This document shows positions 1 through 6,891 of a stretch of 10,605 nucleotides of DNA, in pieces. The DNA comes from an uncultured Erysipelotrichaceae bacterium (GTDB taxonomy: Bacteria > Bacillota_I > Bacilli_A > Erysipelotrichales > Coprobacillaceae), in assembly GCA_900544435.1 (NCBI GenBank), contig UQVG01000053.1, forward strand, positions 1 to 10,605, given 5' to 3'. The position numbers were made by a program, and so were the translations under genes. Position 1 is the stretch's first letter, and every line of letters begins with the position of its first letter. Under the pieces are notes generated by a model. The model saw only the letters and a program-made list of their open reading frames with translations, ran no database searches and was not told the origin of the DNA.

Positions 1-232
1 TGGGGGAGCACAACATAATCGAAATGCGATGAAAAATAAGGTTAACTTTGAAAAAGATAATTTTATTTTAGAAGAAATATTATATGATCCTCAAACTAGT
101 GGAGGACTTCTTGCTTGTGTAGCAAGTGATGATTTAAAAGATATATTAAATGATTTTAAACAAGCAGGACTTGCTTGTTATGTGATTGGCAAAATTGTTG
201 ACAAAGATCAATTTGATATTTATGTACGTTAG
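1..232 (+). CDS. selD: Selenophosphate synthetase (selenide, water dikinase), 3' end only
   Basis: Only the C-terminal 76 codons are present. The reading frame is open from base 2 to the TAG at 230-232, so the gene begins before the window, and the ATG at 29 is an internal methionine. SelD makes selenophosphate from selenide and ATP in the cytoplasm; selenophosphate feeds selenoprotein synthesis, selenouridine or, as the neighbours suggest here, the selenium-containing molybdenum cofactor. The recognisable part is GGAQHNRNAM followed by DPQTSGGLL, which matches the conserved C-terminal ATP-binding-domain signature of the SelD/PurM-like (AIRS) superfamily. The N-terminal catalytic Cys or Sec and the glycine-rich loop lie outside the window and cannot be judged. 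The stop overlaps the AGGAG site of yedF, so the two are very probably cotranscribed. Confidence 0.93.
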   Translation, partial: GGAQHNRNAMKNKVNFEKDNFILEEILYDPQTSGGLLACVASDDLKDILNDFKQAGLACYVIGKIVDKDQFDIYVR

Positions 233-241
233 GAGATTGTT

Positions 242-811
242 ATGGAAATTTTAGATGCAAGAGGACTTGAATGTCCACTACCAGTTGTGAAAACAAAAGA
301 ATTATTAAAAGAAATCGATAAAGTAAAGGTATTGGTTGATAATGAAATTGCAATCGAAAATTTAACAAAATTTGCAGGAGTAAGACATTATCAAATCGTT
401 ACAGGTGATGATGGTAATGATTTTTATGCCATTATTGCTAAAGAAGGTATTGATGAAGAATTAGATTTTAATGAAAAAAGTGGTGATGTCGTTGTTATTT
501 CAAGTAAAACAATGGGAAGTAATGAAGAACTTGGTGCAATTTTAATGAAATCATTTATCTTTGCACTTACAAAACAAGATCAATTACCTAAAGAAATGAT
601 TTTCTATAATGAAGGTGTTTTTCTTACAACAAGTGAGGGAGATATTTTAAATGATTTAAAATATCTTGAAAGTCAAGGCGTTGATATTGTAAGTTGTGGA
701 ACATGTTTAGACTTCTTTAAACGTAAAGAATTATTACAAGTAGGGACTGTCACAAATATGTACGATATAGTTGAAAGGATGGAAAAGGCTGAAAAAGTCA
801 TTAAGCCATAA
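242..811 (+). CDS. yedF: Selenium metabolism protein YedF (TusA domain + DsrE-like domain)
   Basis: The 189-residue protein has two parts. Residues 1-70 are a TusA/SirA-like domain with the signature CPLP, whose Cys11 is the sulfur- or selenium-carrying residue in this fold. Residues 80-189 are a DsrE/DsrF-like domain with SCGTC at 151-155 (Cys152, Cys155). This architecture and length match the YedF family, which is found in genomes that put selenium on molybdenum hydroxylases. The start is fixed by AGGAG at 231-235, six bases before the ATG. SelD directly upstream, and YqeB and a cysteine desulfurase-like enzyme downstream, suggest YedF carries activated selenium between a PLP lyase and SelD or the hydroxylase. 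That role is inferred, not demonstrated by the sequence. Confidence 0.93.
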   Translation: MEILDARGLECPLPVVKTKELLKEIDKVKVLVDNEIAIENLTKFAGVRHYQIVTGDDGNDFYAIIAKEGIDEELDFNEKSGDVVVISSKTMGSNEELGAILMKSFIFALTKQDQLPKEMIFYNEGVFLTTSEGDILNDLKYLESQGVDIVSCGTCLDFFKRKELLQVGTVTNMYDIVERMEKAEKVIKP

Positions 812-816
812 GAAAA

Positions 817-1626
817 ATGAAAGATTTGGTTATTGTAAGAGGTGGTGGCGATATTGCTACGGGAACCATTTATAAACTATATAAATGTGGTTTTAAAGTT
901 TTGATTTTAGAAATTGAAAAACCAAGTGCAATTCGAAGAAATGTTGCTTTTTGTGAAGCTATTTATGATAAACAAAAACAAGTAGAAGATGTTACTTGTT
1001 ATCTAGCACATGACTATGATGAAGCCAAACAATTTTTAATGGAAAATAAAGTAACTTTATTAATTGACCCAAATGCAAAAGCAATTGATTATTTTAAACC
1101 AGAGGTTGTTGTTGATGCAATTCTTGCTAAAAAAAATTTAGGAACAACCAAAGAAATGGCACCAATTACGATTGCTTTAGGACCAGGGTTTATTGCTGGA
1201 AAAGATGTTAATGTTGTTATTGAAACAATGCGTGGACATAAACTTGGAAGAACTATTTATCAAGGGGCTGCTTTAAAAAATACAGGTATACCAGGAATCA
1301 TTAAAGGTTATGGAAAAGAACGTGTTATTCATTCTCCTGTTGCAGGGACTGTAAAACATGTAAAACATTTAACAGACATTGTAAAAAAAGGTGAAGTGAT
1401 TGCTTATGTTGATCAAACACCTATTTATGCGACAATGGATGGATTACTTCGAGGTTTGATTAAAGAAGGTTTTGTGGTTACTAAAGGTTTTAAAATGGCA
1501 GATATTGATCCACGTGAAGATGAATATGAAAATTGTTTTACTATTTCAGATAAAGCGCGTTGCATTGCTGGTGGTGTGATTGAAGCAATTTTCTATTTAA
1601 GAGGACATAGAAATGATTTATCTTGA
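817..1626 (+). CDS. yqeB: Selenium-dependent molybdenum hydroxylase maturation protein YqeB (EF2563 family)
   Basis: The 269-residue cytoplasmic protein begins with a Rossmann-like strand and the loop GGGDIATG (residues 9-16). A central conserved block follows with LGPGF (121-125), then HKLGRTIYQG (141-150). Residues 170-228 (SPVAGTV, GEVIAYV, DGLLRGLI, ADIDPR) look like a small beta-sandwich with the glycine spacing of lipoyl/biotinyl-type folds. This pattern and length fit the Firmicutes YqeB family, a marker of selenium-dependent molybdenum hydroxylase systems. Its biochemical reaction is not established; maturation or selenium insertion is the usual proposal. The ATG lies 5 bases after the yedF stop with only a weak AAGAAAA purine stretch, so translation probably depends on coupling. 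The 3' end overlaps the next gene by 14 bases. Confidence 0.9.
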   Translation: MKDLVIVRGGGDIATGTIYKLYKCGFKVLILEIEKPSAIRRNVAFCEAIYDKQKQVEDVTCYLAHDYDEAKQFLMENKVTLLIDPNAKAIDYFKPEVVVDAILAKKNLGTTKEMAPITIALGPGFIAGKDVNVVIETMRGHKLGRTIYQGAALKNTGIPGIIKGYGKERVIHSPVAGTVKHVKHLTDIVKKGEVIAYVDQTPIYATMDGLLRGLIKEGFVVTKGFKMADIDPREDEYENCFTISDKARCIAGGVIEAIFYLRGHRNDLS

Positions 1627-2731
1627 TCAAGCGGCAACTAGTTTTCCTAAAATTAAAGAAGTTCAAGAAGCAGTGATTGATTGTATGAATCATTGTACAA
1701 ATGCGAATCGCTCAACGAGTACGACGAGTTTAAATGCGAGTCGTTTGATTTATCAAACACGTAAACTTATTAAAGAATATTTTCATGTACCACAAGATGG
1801 ATGCGTGATTTTAAATAGTGGAAATACAGAAAGTCTCAATACATGTATTAAAGGCATTTTAAAAAAAGGTGATCACGTGATTACAACTTATGCTGAACAT
1901 AACAGTGTTTTAAGGCCACTTTATCAATTAGAAAAAGCAAATATCATTACGCTATCTATTACATCACCTACACTAGAGGGTATTGAAAAATGTCTTCAAG
2001 AAAATACGAAATTGATTATTGTAACGCACAGTTCAAATGTGACAGGTGAAATTTATCCAATTGCTAAAATTGGAAAACTTGCACATGATCATGATATTTT
2101 GATGATGAGTGATGTGGCGCAAAGTGCAGGACATATTTCTATTGATATGAAAAAAATGAATTTAGATATTTTATGTTTTAGTGGTCATAAAGGATTACTT
2201 GGAAATAGTGGAATTGGTGGCTTTTGTTTAGCTGGTGCTATAGAAATGGAACCTTTAATCAGTGGTGGAACGGGAATGGACTCTTTTAATCATTTTCAAA
2301 GTAATTATTATCCAGAACATGTAGAGGCTGGAACACGTAATATAACAGGAATTGCTTCTTTGAATGCAGGAATTTCTTATTTATTAAAATATCAAGCTGA
2401 AAAATCAAAATATACAAGTGAGTTAATTGAATTTTTATATAATGGCTTAAAAAATATACAACAAGTTATTATTTATGGCGATTTTAAAGAAAGGACACCT
2501 ATTGTTGCATTCAATATTAAAGGAATGGATAGTTTTAAAGTGGCTGACATTTTAAGTAATCAATATGATATAGCTATTCGTTGTGGTGCTCATTGTGCAC
2601 CCTTGATGCATCAACATCTCAATACAGTGGAAAGTGGACTTGTAAGAGTATCACTTTCATTTATGAATACAAAAGAAGAAATACAATTTTTCATTAAAGC
2701 AATTCAAAAAATAAGTGAGGAACGATTATGA
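1613..2731 (+). CDS. Cysteine desulfurase / selenocysteine lyase-like PLP enzyme (aminotransferase class V, EF2568-type)
   Basis: The 372-residue protein is a class V fold type I aminotransferase. Visible landmarks are YLDQAATSFPK at the N terminus, THSSNVTGE (138-146), SDVAQSAGH (166-174), the PLP lysine in SGHKG (Lys193), a glycine-rich stretch ending in EAGTRN (238-243), and RCGAHCAP (323-330). Alignment with SufS/CsdB from memory makes Cys328 the persulfide or perselenide cysteine; Cys324 is an extra cysteine four residues earlier. It resembles the subfamily that travels with yqeB and selD, so selenium release from selenocysteine or cysteine-dependent Se mobilisation is the likely role. 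Substrate preference (Cys or Sec) cannot be read from sequence. AGAGGA at 1600-1605 supports the ATG at 1613 inside yqeB. Confidence 0.88.
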   Translation: MIYLDQAATSFPKIKEVQEAVIDCMNHCTNANRSTSTTSLNASRLIYQTRKLIKEYFHVPQDGCVILNSGNTESLNTCIKGILKKGDHVITTYAEHNSVLRPLYQLEKANIITLSITSPTLEGIEKCLQENTKLIIVTHSSNVTGEIYPIAKIGKLAHDHDILMMSDVAQSAGHISIDMKKMNLDILCFSGHKGLLGNSGIGGFCLAGAIEMEPLISGGTGMDSFNHFQSNYYPEHVEAGTRNITGIASLNAGISYLLKYQAEKSKYTSELIEFLYNGLKNIQQVIIYGDFKERTPIVAFNIKGMDSFKVADILSNQYDIAIRCGAHCAPLMHQHLNTVESGLVRVSLSFMNTKEEIQFFIKAIQKISEERL

Positions 2732-4113
2732 TCATTAGTGTTATTGGTTCAGGTGGAAAGACAACGAAAATCAAACAATTGAAAGATAAATATTTAAAAG
2801 AAGGTAAGAGTGTTTTAATAACGACTACCACTCATATGAAAATAGAAGAAAAAACATTAGTAGATCCAAGTCATGAAGAAATTATAAAAGAAATTAAAAA
2901 GTGTGGCTATGCACATGCTGGTAGTAGAGCGGATAGTCAAAAAATTAAATCTTTAGATGATGATTTATTAAAAAAATTAAAAAAAGAAATAGATGTGATT
3001 TTAATTGAAGCGGATGGCTCTCATGGATTACCTTTAAAGTATCCTAGAGATCATGAACCTGTTATAGATAAAGACAGTGATGAAATTATTTTAATTACTT
3101 CTTTAAAAGGACTGGGTAAGTTAGTTAAGGATGTTGTACATGGTTATCAAGAAATGAAAGTGGATGAAAATCAAATAGTAGATTGTCTTTTTGTTCAACA
3201 TCTTATAAATATTTATTTAGAAAAAATAAAAAAATATAATACTTCTATCAAAATTCAAGTAAACGGAGCAGATACGCTGTATGAAAAAGCACTTGCTTCA
3301 TTATTAGAAAACCAAAAAGATGTAACACTTATCAATGAAGAATGGTTCTTACCGCAACCAAAACTTGTTATTTTAGGTGCTGGACATGTTAGCCAATATG
3401 TAAGCAAACTAGCTTCTATGTTAGATTTCTATACAATTGTTATTGACGAAAGAAAAGAATTTGCATGTAAAGAATTATTCCCTGAAGCTAATGAGATTCA
3501 TTGTGTTCCTTTTGATAAGGCTGATCATTATTTTCCTAAAGAAACAAATACATGTTATGTTATTGTTACAAGAGGACATAAAGATGATCGTTTGTGTTTA
3601 AAAAAGACACTTTCTATACAAAGCCTTTATGTAGGAATGATTGGAAGCAAAAAGAAAGTTAAACAGACTTATGACGCTTTATTAGAAGAAGGATATCAAC
3701 AAGCTGCACTTGATAAAGTCCATGCGCCTATTGGTTTACCTATTAAAGCGGTAACCCCTGCAGAAATTGCCGTGAGTATCATGTCTGAAATTATAGCTAT
3801 TAAAAATGAACATCAATATTCAAGCATGACAAGTGACTTATTAGAGGTACAAGGTGATGGTGTTTTATGTATTATTACTGATAAAAAAGGATCAACACCA
3901 CGTACTGTAGGCAGTATGATGTTTGTAAGTGAAAAAAGACTTGTTGGTTCGATTGGTGGGGGAAGAGAAGAATATCAAGCTATTTTAGATGCTAAGGATT
4001 GTCAAAAGGTAATGATGAAGCATTATGAATTAAATAATAATGAAAGTGCCAATTTAGGAATGATTTGTGGAGGAAGCAATGATGTTTTGTTTCTTCCTAT
4101 TAAGCAGCGTTAG
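2728..4113 (+). CDS. yqeC: YqeC / XdhC fusion: selenium-dependent hydroxylase accessory protein
   Basis: This 461-residue protein joins three modules. Residues 1 to about 205 are YqeC: a P-loop-like GSGGKTT (7-13), TTTTHM (32-37) and LIEADGSHGLPLK (92-104), matching the selenium-dependent hydroxylase accessory family. Residues about 211-360 are the XdhC Rossmann domain, with ILGAGHVSQ (215-223), TRGHKDD (281-287), GMIGS (303-307) and LPIKAVTPAEIAVSI (337-351). Residues about 370-458 are the XdhC/CoxI domain, with KGSTPRTVG (387-395), GSIGGG (407-412) and MICGGS (445-450). In ordinary XdhC proteins the CoxI domain comes first and the Rossmann domain second, so the order is reversed here. XdhC proteins bind molybdenum cofactor and help its sulfuration and insertion; here selenation is the natural inference. 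The start overlaps the previous stop as ATGA with GTGAGGA at 2715-2721. The stop lies inside the terminator loop. Confidence 0.88.
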   Translation: MIISVIGSGGKTTKIKQLKDKYLKEGKSVLITTTTHMKIEEKTLVDPSHEEIIKEIKKCGYAHAGSRADSQKIKSLDDDLLKKLKKEIDVILIEADGSHGLPLKYPRDHEPVIDKDSDEIILITSLKGLGKLVKDVVHGYQEMKVDENQIVDCLFVQHLINIYLEKIKKYNTSIKIQVNGADTLYEKALASLLENQKDVTLINEEWFLPQPKLVILGAGHVSQYVSKLASMLDFYTIVIDERKEFACKELFPEANEIHCVPFDKADHYFPKETNTCYVIVTRGHKDDRLCLKKTLSIQSLYVGMIGSKKKVKQTYDALLEEGYQQAALDKVHAPIGLPIKAVTPAEIAVSIMSEIIAIKNEHQYSSMTSDLLEVQGDGVLCIITDKKGSTPRTVGSMMFVSEKRLVGSIGGGREEYQAILDAKDCQKVMMKHYELNNNESANLGMICGGSNDVLFLPIKQR

Positions 4114-4124
4114 CTGCTTTTTTT
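4102..4124 (+). terminator. Intrinsic terminator of the selD-yqeC operon
   Basis: A perfect 7-bp stem (AAGCAGC at 4102-4108 with GCTGCTT at 4113-4119) closes a 4-base loop, GTTA, and is followed by Ts to 4124. The left arm encodes the last three residues of the upstream protein (Lys-Gln-Arg), and the TAG stop (4111-4113) starts in the loop. No other candidate terminator lies between this gene and the permease. Confidence 0.85.
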
Positions 4125-4144
4125 GTATCTATAAATCATTTTTT

Positions 4145-4183
4145 TTGTAGTATCTTGATGAAAAAAAAAGAGTTATGCTACAA
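4145..4183. promoter_or_regulatory. Inverted repeat over the permease promoter, candidate operator
   Basis: The left arm TTGTAGTAT (4145-4153) and right arm ATGCTACAA (4175-4183) are reverse complements at 8 of 9 positions. Their centres are 30 bases apart, about three helical turns. The left arm sits just before the putative -35 box and the right arm covers most of the -10 box, a geometry suited to repression. No regulator gene in the window is known to bind it. The right arm may simply be part of the extended -10 element, since a near-identical sequence without the left arm occurs before the response regulator. Confidence 0.35.
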
Positions 4184-4184
4184 T
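4155..4184 (+). promoter_or_regulatory. Promoter of the permease-hydroxylase operon
   Basis: A candidate -35 box TTGATG (4155-4160) is followed after 18 bases by TACAAT (4179-4184), with an extended -10 TG at 4176-4177 (TGCTACAAT). A terminator just upstream and the first gene of a new operon 45 bases downstream support a sigma-A-type promoter here. The predicted leader is only about 35-40 bases, too short for a purine riboswitch. Confidence 0.7.
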
Positions 4185-4228
4185 TTTTTTGTTTTAAGAA
4201 GGTTAATTTAATGTGAGGGAGAGAGAAT

Positions 4229-5623
4229 ATGGAGAAAAAAGAGTATGCAAGTCCTTATGAATTTGAAGGGAAAATTCCTTTAAAACAGGCAATTATTTTA
4301 GGTTTACAACATGTTTTAGCAATGTTTGTTGGGAATCTTACACCGGTACTTATTATTACAGGTGCCTGTGCTGCGATGCATGATGCAGATGTTTTTGCAG
4401 CAATTCAAGTTTCACTTTTACAAAATGCAATGTTAATTGCAGGTGTTGTTACATTAGTACAATTATTTTCAATTGGTCCTATTGGTGGTAAAGTCCCAAT
4501 TATCATGGGAACAAGTTCAGGATTTATTGGTGTTTTCCAAAGTGTCGCTCATGTAATGGGTGGTGGAGTTTTAGGTTATGGTGCCATCATGGGTGCAAGT
4601 ATTATTGGTGGTTTGTTTGAAACTGTTTTAGGTTTTCTTTTAAAACCACTACGTCGTTTTTTCCCATCGGTTGTTACAGGAACAGTTGTTTTATCAATTG
4701 GTTTATCTTTAATTGGTGTAGGTGTTGCTTCTTTTGGGGGAGGAAGCAGTGCTCAAGATTATGGATCTGTAGAAAATCTTTTAATTGGTTTATTTGTTTT
4801 AGTAGTTATTTTAGCTTTTAAACATGGCACAAAAGGAATGCTAAGCAATTCAGCAGTTTTAATAGGAATTATATGTGGTTATGTTTTATGTATGATCTTA
4901 CCATTTTTCATTTCAACAACTGGTATTGCCAGTGATGGAACAGAGTTTGTTAAATCATGGGTTTTAAATTGGGATAAAGTGGCTCAAGCAAAATGGTTTG
5001 CCTTACCAAAATTAATGCCAGTAAAACCAGTTTTTGATTTAAGAGCAATTTTACCAGTATTAATTATGTTTATTGTTACAGCTGTTGAAACTGTAGGAGA
5101 TATTTCTGGTGTTATGGAAGGTGTAATGTCAAGAGAAGCTACTGATCAAGAATTATCAGGTGGTGTTATTTGTGATGGTATTGGGTCATCAATTGCAGCA
5201 TTATTTGGTGTTTTACCAAATACATCATTTTCACAAAACGTTGGTTTAGTAACAATGACTAAAATTGTCAATCGTTTTGCTTTAGCATGTGGAGCTGTTT
5301 TCTTAATTATTTGTGGTTTATTTCCTAAATTAGCTGCACTTGTTTCAATTATGCCACAATCAGTATTAGGTGGAGCTGCAGTCATTATGTTTTCATCAAT
5401 TGTTATGTCTGGTATTCAATTAATTACTAAAGAACCACTTACAGCACGTTCAATGACAATTGTCTCTGTTGCTTTAGGTTTAGGTTACGGTATTGGAGCA
5501 AATAGTGCGATTTTAGTTCAACTTCCACAAGCTATTCAAATGATTTGTGGTGAATCAGGAATTGTACCGGCTGCGTTTGTAGCGATTATTTTAAATATTT
5601 TATTACCAAAAGATAAACAATAA
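4229..5623 (+). CDS. Xanthine/uracil-type nucleobase permease (NCS2 family)
   Basis: The 464-residue integral membrane protein imports a nucleobase or related heterocycle with protons or another cation. It is hydrophobic along most of its length, consistent with the 14-segment NCS2 fold, with no signal peptide. Family landmarks are GLQHVLAMFVGNLTP (25-39), with the conserved Gln-His pair, ETVGDISG (287-294) in the substrate region, and the NCS2 signature QNVGLVTMTK (336-345). The length is typical. GAGGGAG at 4215-4221 lies seven bases before the ATG. As first gene of the hydroxylase operon it probably supplies the substrate of that enzyme, so xanthine, hypoxanthine or urate is more likely than uracil. 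The exact substrate is not certain. Confidence 0.92.
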   Translation: MEKKEYASPYEFEGKIPLKQAIILGLQHVLAMFVGNLTPVLIITGACAAMHDADVFAAIQVSLLQNAMLIAGVVTLVQLFSIGPIGGKVPIIMGTSSGFIGVFQSVAHVMGGGVLGYGAIMGASIIGGLFETVLGFLLKPLRRFFPSVVTGTVVLSIGLSLIGVGVASFGGGSSAQDYGSVENLLIGLFVLVVILAFKHGTKGMLSNSAVLIGIICGYVLCMILPFFISTTGIASDGTEFVKSWVLNWDKVAQAKWFALPKLMPVKPVFDLRAILPVLIMFIVTAVETVGDISGVMEGVMSREATDQELSGGVICDGIGSSIAALFGVLPNTSFSQNVGLVTMTKIVNRFALACGAVFLIICGLFPKLAALVSIMPQSVLGGAAVIMFSSIVMSGIQLITKEPLTARSMTIVSVALGLGYGIGANSAILVQLPQAIQMICGESGIVPAAFVAIILNILLPKDKQ

Positions 5624-5629
5624 AGGAGG
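5623..5629 (+). promoter_or_regulatory. Strong ribosome binding site deciding a UUG start
   Basis: AAGGAGG begins on the last base of the permease stop codon and lies seven bases before TTG at 5637-5639. No in-frame ATG or GTG is suitably placed, so it fixes the UUG start of the FAD subunit and couples it to permease translation. Confidence 0.8.
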
Positions 5630-5636
5630 GTTTTCT

Positions 5637-6434
5637 TTGTTAACAATTAGAAATTATGTGCGACCTCAAACAATTGAGGAAGCGTATGAATATGCAAAAA
5701 AACCAATGAATGTTGTTTTAGGTGGTATGTTATGGCTTAAAATGCAAAATAGAAATGTTAATTTTGCTATTGATTTATCTGATTTGCATTTAGATCAAAT
5801 TGAAGAAGTAGATGATGAAATACATATTGGTGCGATGGTTTCTTTAAGAGAACTTGAAACAAATGAACTTTTAAATGAGTTTACACAAGGAGCCATTAAA
5901 GAAAGTGTACGTCACATTGTAGGTGTTCAATTTAGGAATTTAGCGACAATTGGGGGATCTATCTATGGAAGATTTGGTTTTTCTGATGTTTTAACACTTT
6001 TTATGGCGCTTGATTGCGAGGTAGAACTTTATCCAACCGGTCGTGTTTCTATTAAAGAATTTGCAAATATGAAATTTACTAAAGATATCCTTACAAAGGT
6101 TATTGTAAAAAAAGTGCCGACAAAAGTAGTTTATTTATCGCAAAGAAATATTTCAACAGATTTTCCAGTTTTAACCTGTGCTGTAAGTTGTATTGATCAA
6201 CATTATACATGTATTATTGGAGCTAGACCTTTACATGCTGTAGCATTTAATGGAGATAGTTATTTTGAAACAGGAATTACTGAAGAAAATATTCAAAATT
6301 TTACAAAATTTGTTTTATCAGAATTAAAATTAGGAAGTAATTCGAGAGCTTCTAAAGAATATCGTCAAAAGATTGCAAAAGTTTTAATAAAAAGGGCTTT
6401 TCTTCAATTAAAGGAGGATGTATATGGAAATTAA
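5637..6434 (+). CDS. Molybdenum hydroxylase FAD-binding subunit (xanthine dehydrogenase medium-subunit type)
   Basis: The 265-residue protein is the flavin subunit (CoxM/XdhB type) that passes electrons from the iron-sulfur clusters to the final acceptor. The N-terminal FAD domain shows VVLGGMLWLKMQ (26-37), where most family members have an AGGTDL-like loop. RNLATIGGSI (100-109) is the second pyrophosphate-binding motif, followed by GRFGFSDVL (111-119). The C-terminal domain ends with the usual NSRASKEYRQKIAKVLIKRA (235-254). The start is UUG with a perfect AAGGAGG. Length is slightly under the 280-295 residues common in the family. It overlaps the iron-sulfur subunit by 11 bases. The unusual first FAD loop may be a subfamily trait, so flavin binding is likely but not proven. 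Confidence 0.88.
   Translation: MLTIRNYVRPQTIEEAYEYAKKPMNVVLGGMLWLKMQNRNVNFAIDLSDLHLDQIEEVDDEIHIGAMVSLRELETNELLNEFTQGAIKESVRHIVGVQFRNLATIGGSIYGRFGFSDVLTLFMALDCEVELYPTGRVSIKEFANMKFTKDILTKVIVKKVPTKVVYLSQRNISTDFPVLTCAVSCIDQHYTCIIGARPLHAVAFNGDSYFETGITEENIQNFTKFVLSELKLGSNSRASKEYRQKIAKVLIKRAFLQLKEDVYGN
6411..6417 (+). promoter_or_regulatory. Ribosome binding site that moves the iron-sulfur subunit start to 6424
   Basis: AAGGAGG ends directly against an ATG at 6418, leaving no spacer for initiation there. The next in-frame ATG, at 6424, is six bases away, a normal spacing. The correct start is therefore 6424. Confidence 0.82.
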
Positions 6435-6891
6435 ATTGACTTTAAATGGAGAAAAAATTGTGCAAGATATAGAACCTGATTTATTACTTATTGATTTTGT
6501 GAGAAAAAATGGTTGTTATAGTGTCAAACGTGGGTGTGATACAAGTAACTGTGGCTTATGTACAGTTTTATTAAATGATAAACCTGTGCTTTCTTGTAGT
6601 GTTCTTGCGATGCGTGCAAATGGCGCAAAAGTAGTTACCTTAGAAGGAATGCAGGAAGAAGCTAAACCTCTTGCAACATTTATTGCAAGTCAAGGGGCTG
6701 AACAATGTGGATTTTGTAATCCGGGATTTATGATGAATACACTTGCTTTATTAAAAGAAAACCCTCATCCAAATGATGATGAAATCAAGGAATTTTTAGC
6801 TGGTAATTTATGTCGTTGTTCAGGATATGAAGGACAACTTAGAGGTATTAAAAATTATTTACAATATCTTGAAGAAAAGGGGAATGAATAA
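6424..6891 (+). CDS. Molybdenum hydroxylase [2Fe-2S] subunit (xanthine dehydrogenase small-subunit type)
   Basis: The 155-residue protein carries two [2Fe-2S] clusters that link the molybdenum centre to FAD. The N-terminal plant-ferredoxin-like domain ligates one cluster through Cys38, Cys43, Cys46 and Cys58 (RGCDTSNCGLC, then LSC). The C-terminal helical domain ligates the other through Cys95, Cys98, Cys130 and Cys132 (EQCGFCNPGF and GNLCRCSGYEG). All eight ligands are present and the length is typical. The start at 6424 is preferred over the ATG at 6418 because of the AAGGAGG position. It overlaps the FAD subunit by 11 bases and the large subunit by one base (TAATG), as expected for subunits made in equal amounts. 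Confidence 0.95.
   Translation: MEIKLTLNGEKIVQDIEPDLLLIDFVRKNGCYSVKRGCDTSNCGLCTVLLNDKPVLSCSVLAMRANGAKVVTLEGMQEEAKPLATFIASQGAEQCGFCNPGFMMNTLALLKENPHPNDDEIKEFLAGNLCRCSGYEGQLRGIKNYLQYLEEKGNE

Noticed and set aside
29..232. Independent small protein starting at the ATG at 29
   Set aside because: The frame is open upstream to base 2 and the residues before the ATG continue the SelD C-terminal pattern, so it is the tail of selD.
4114..4228. Possible purine riboswitch before the permease
   Set aside because: The predicted transcript leader is only about 35-40 bases and no three-way-junction aptamer can be drawn; the upstream part is a terminator and promoter.
5146..5385. Minus-strand open frame of 79 codons inside the permease gene
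   Set aside because: It lies wholly opposite a well-supported membrane protein gene, has no recognisable motif and no promoter context; it is a shadow.
6418..6423. Start of the iron-sulfur subunit at the ATG at 6418
   Set aside because: The AAGGAGG site abuts this ATG with no spacer; 6424 has normal spacing.
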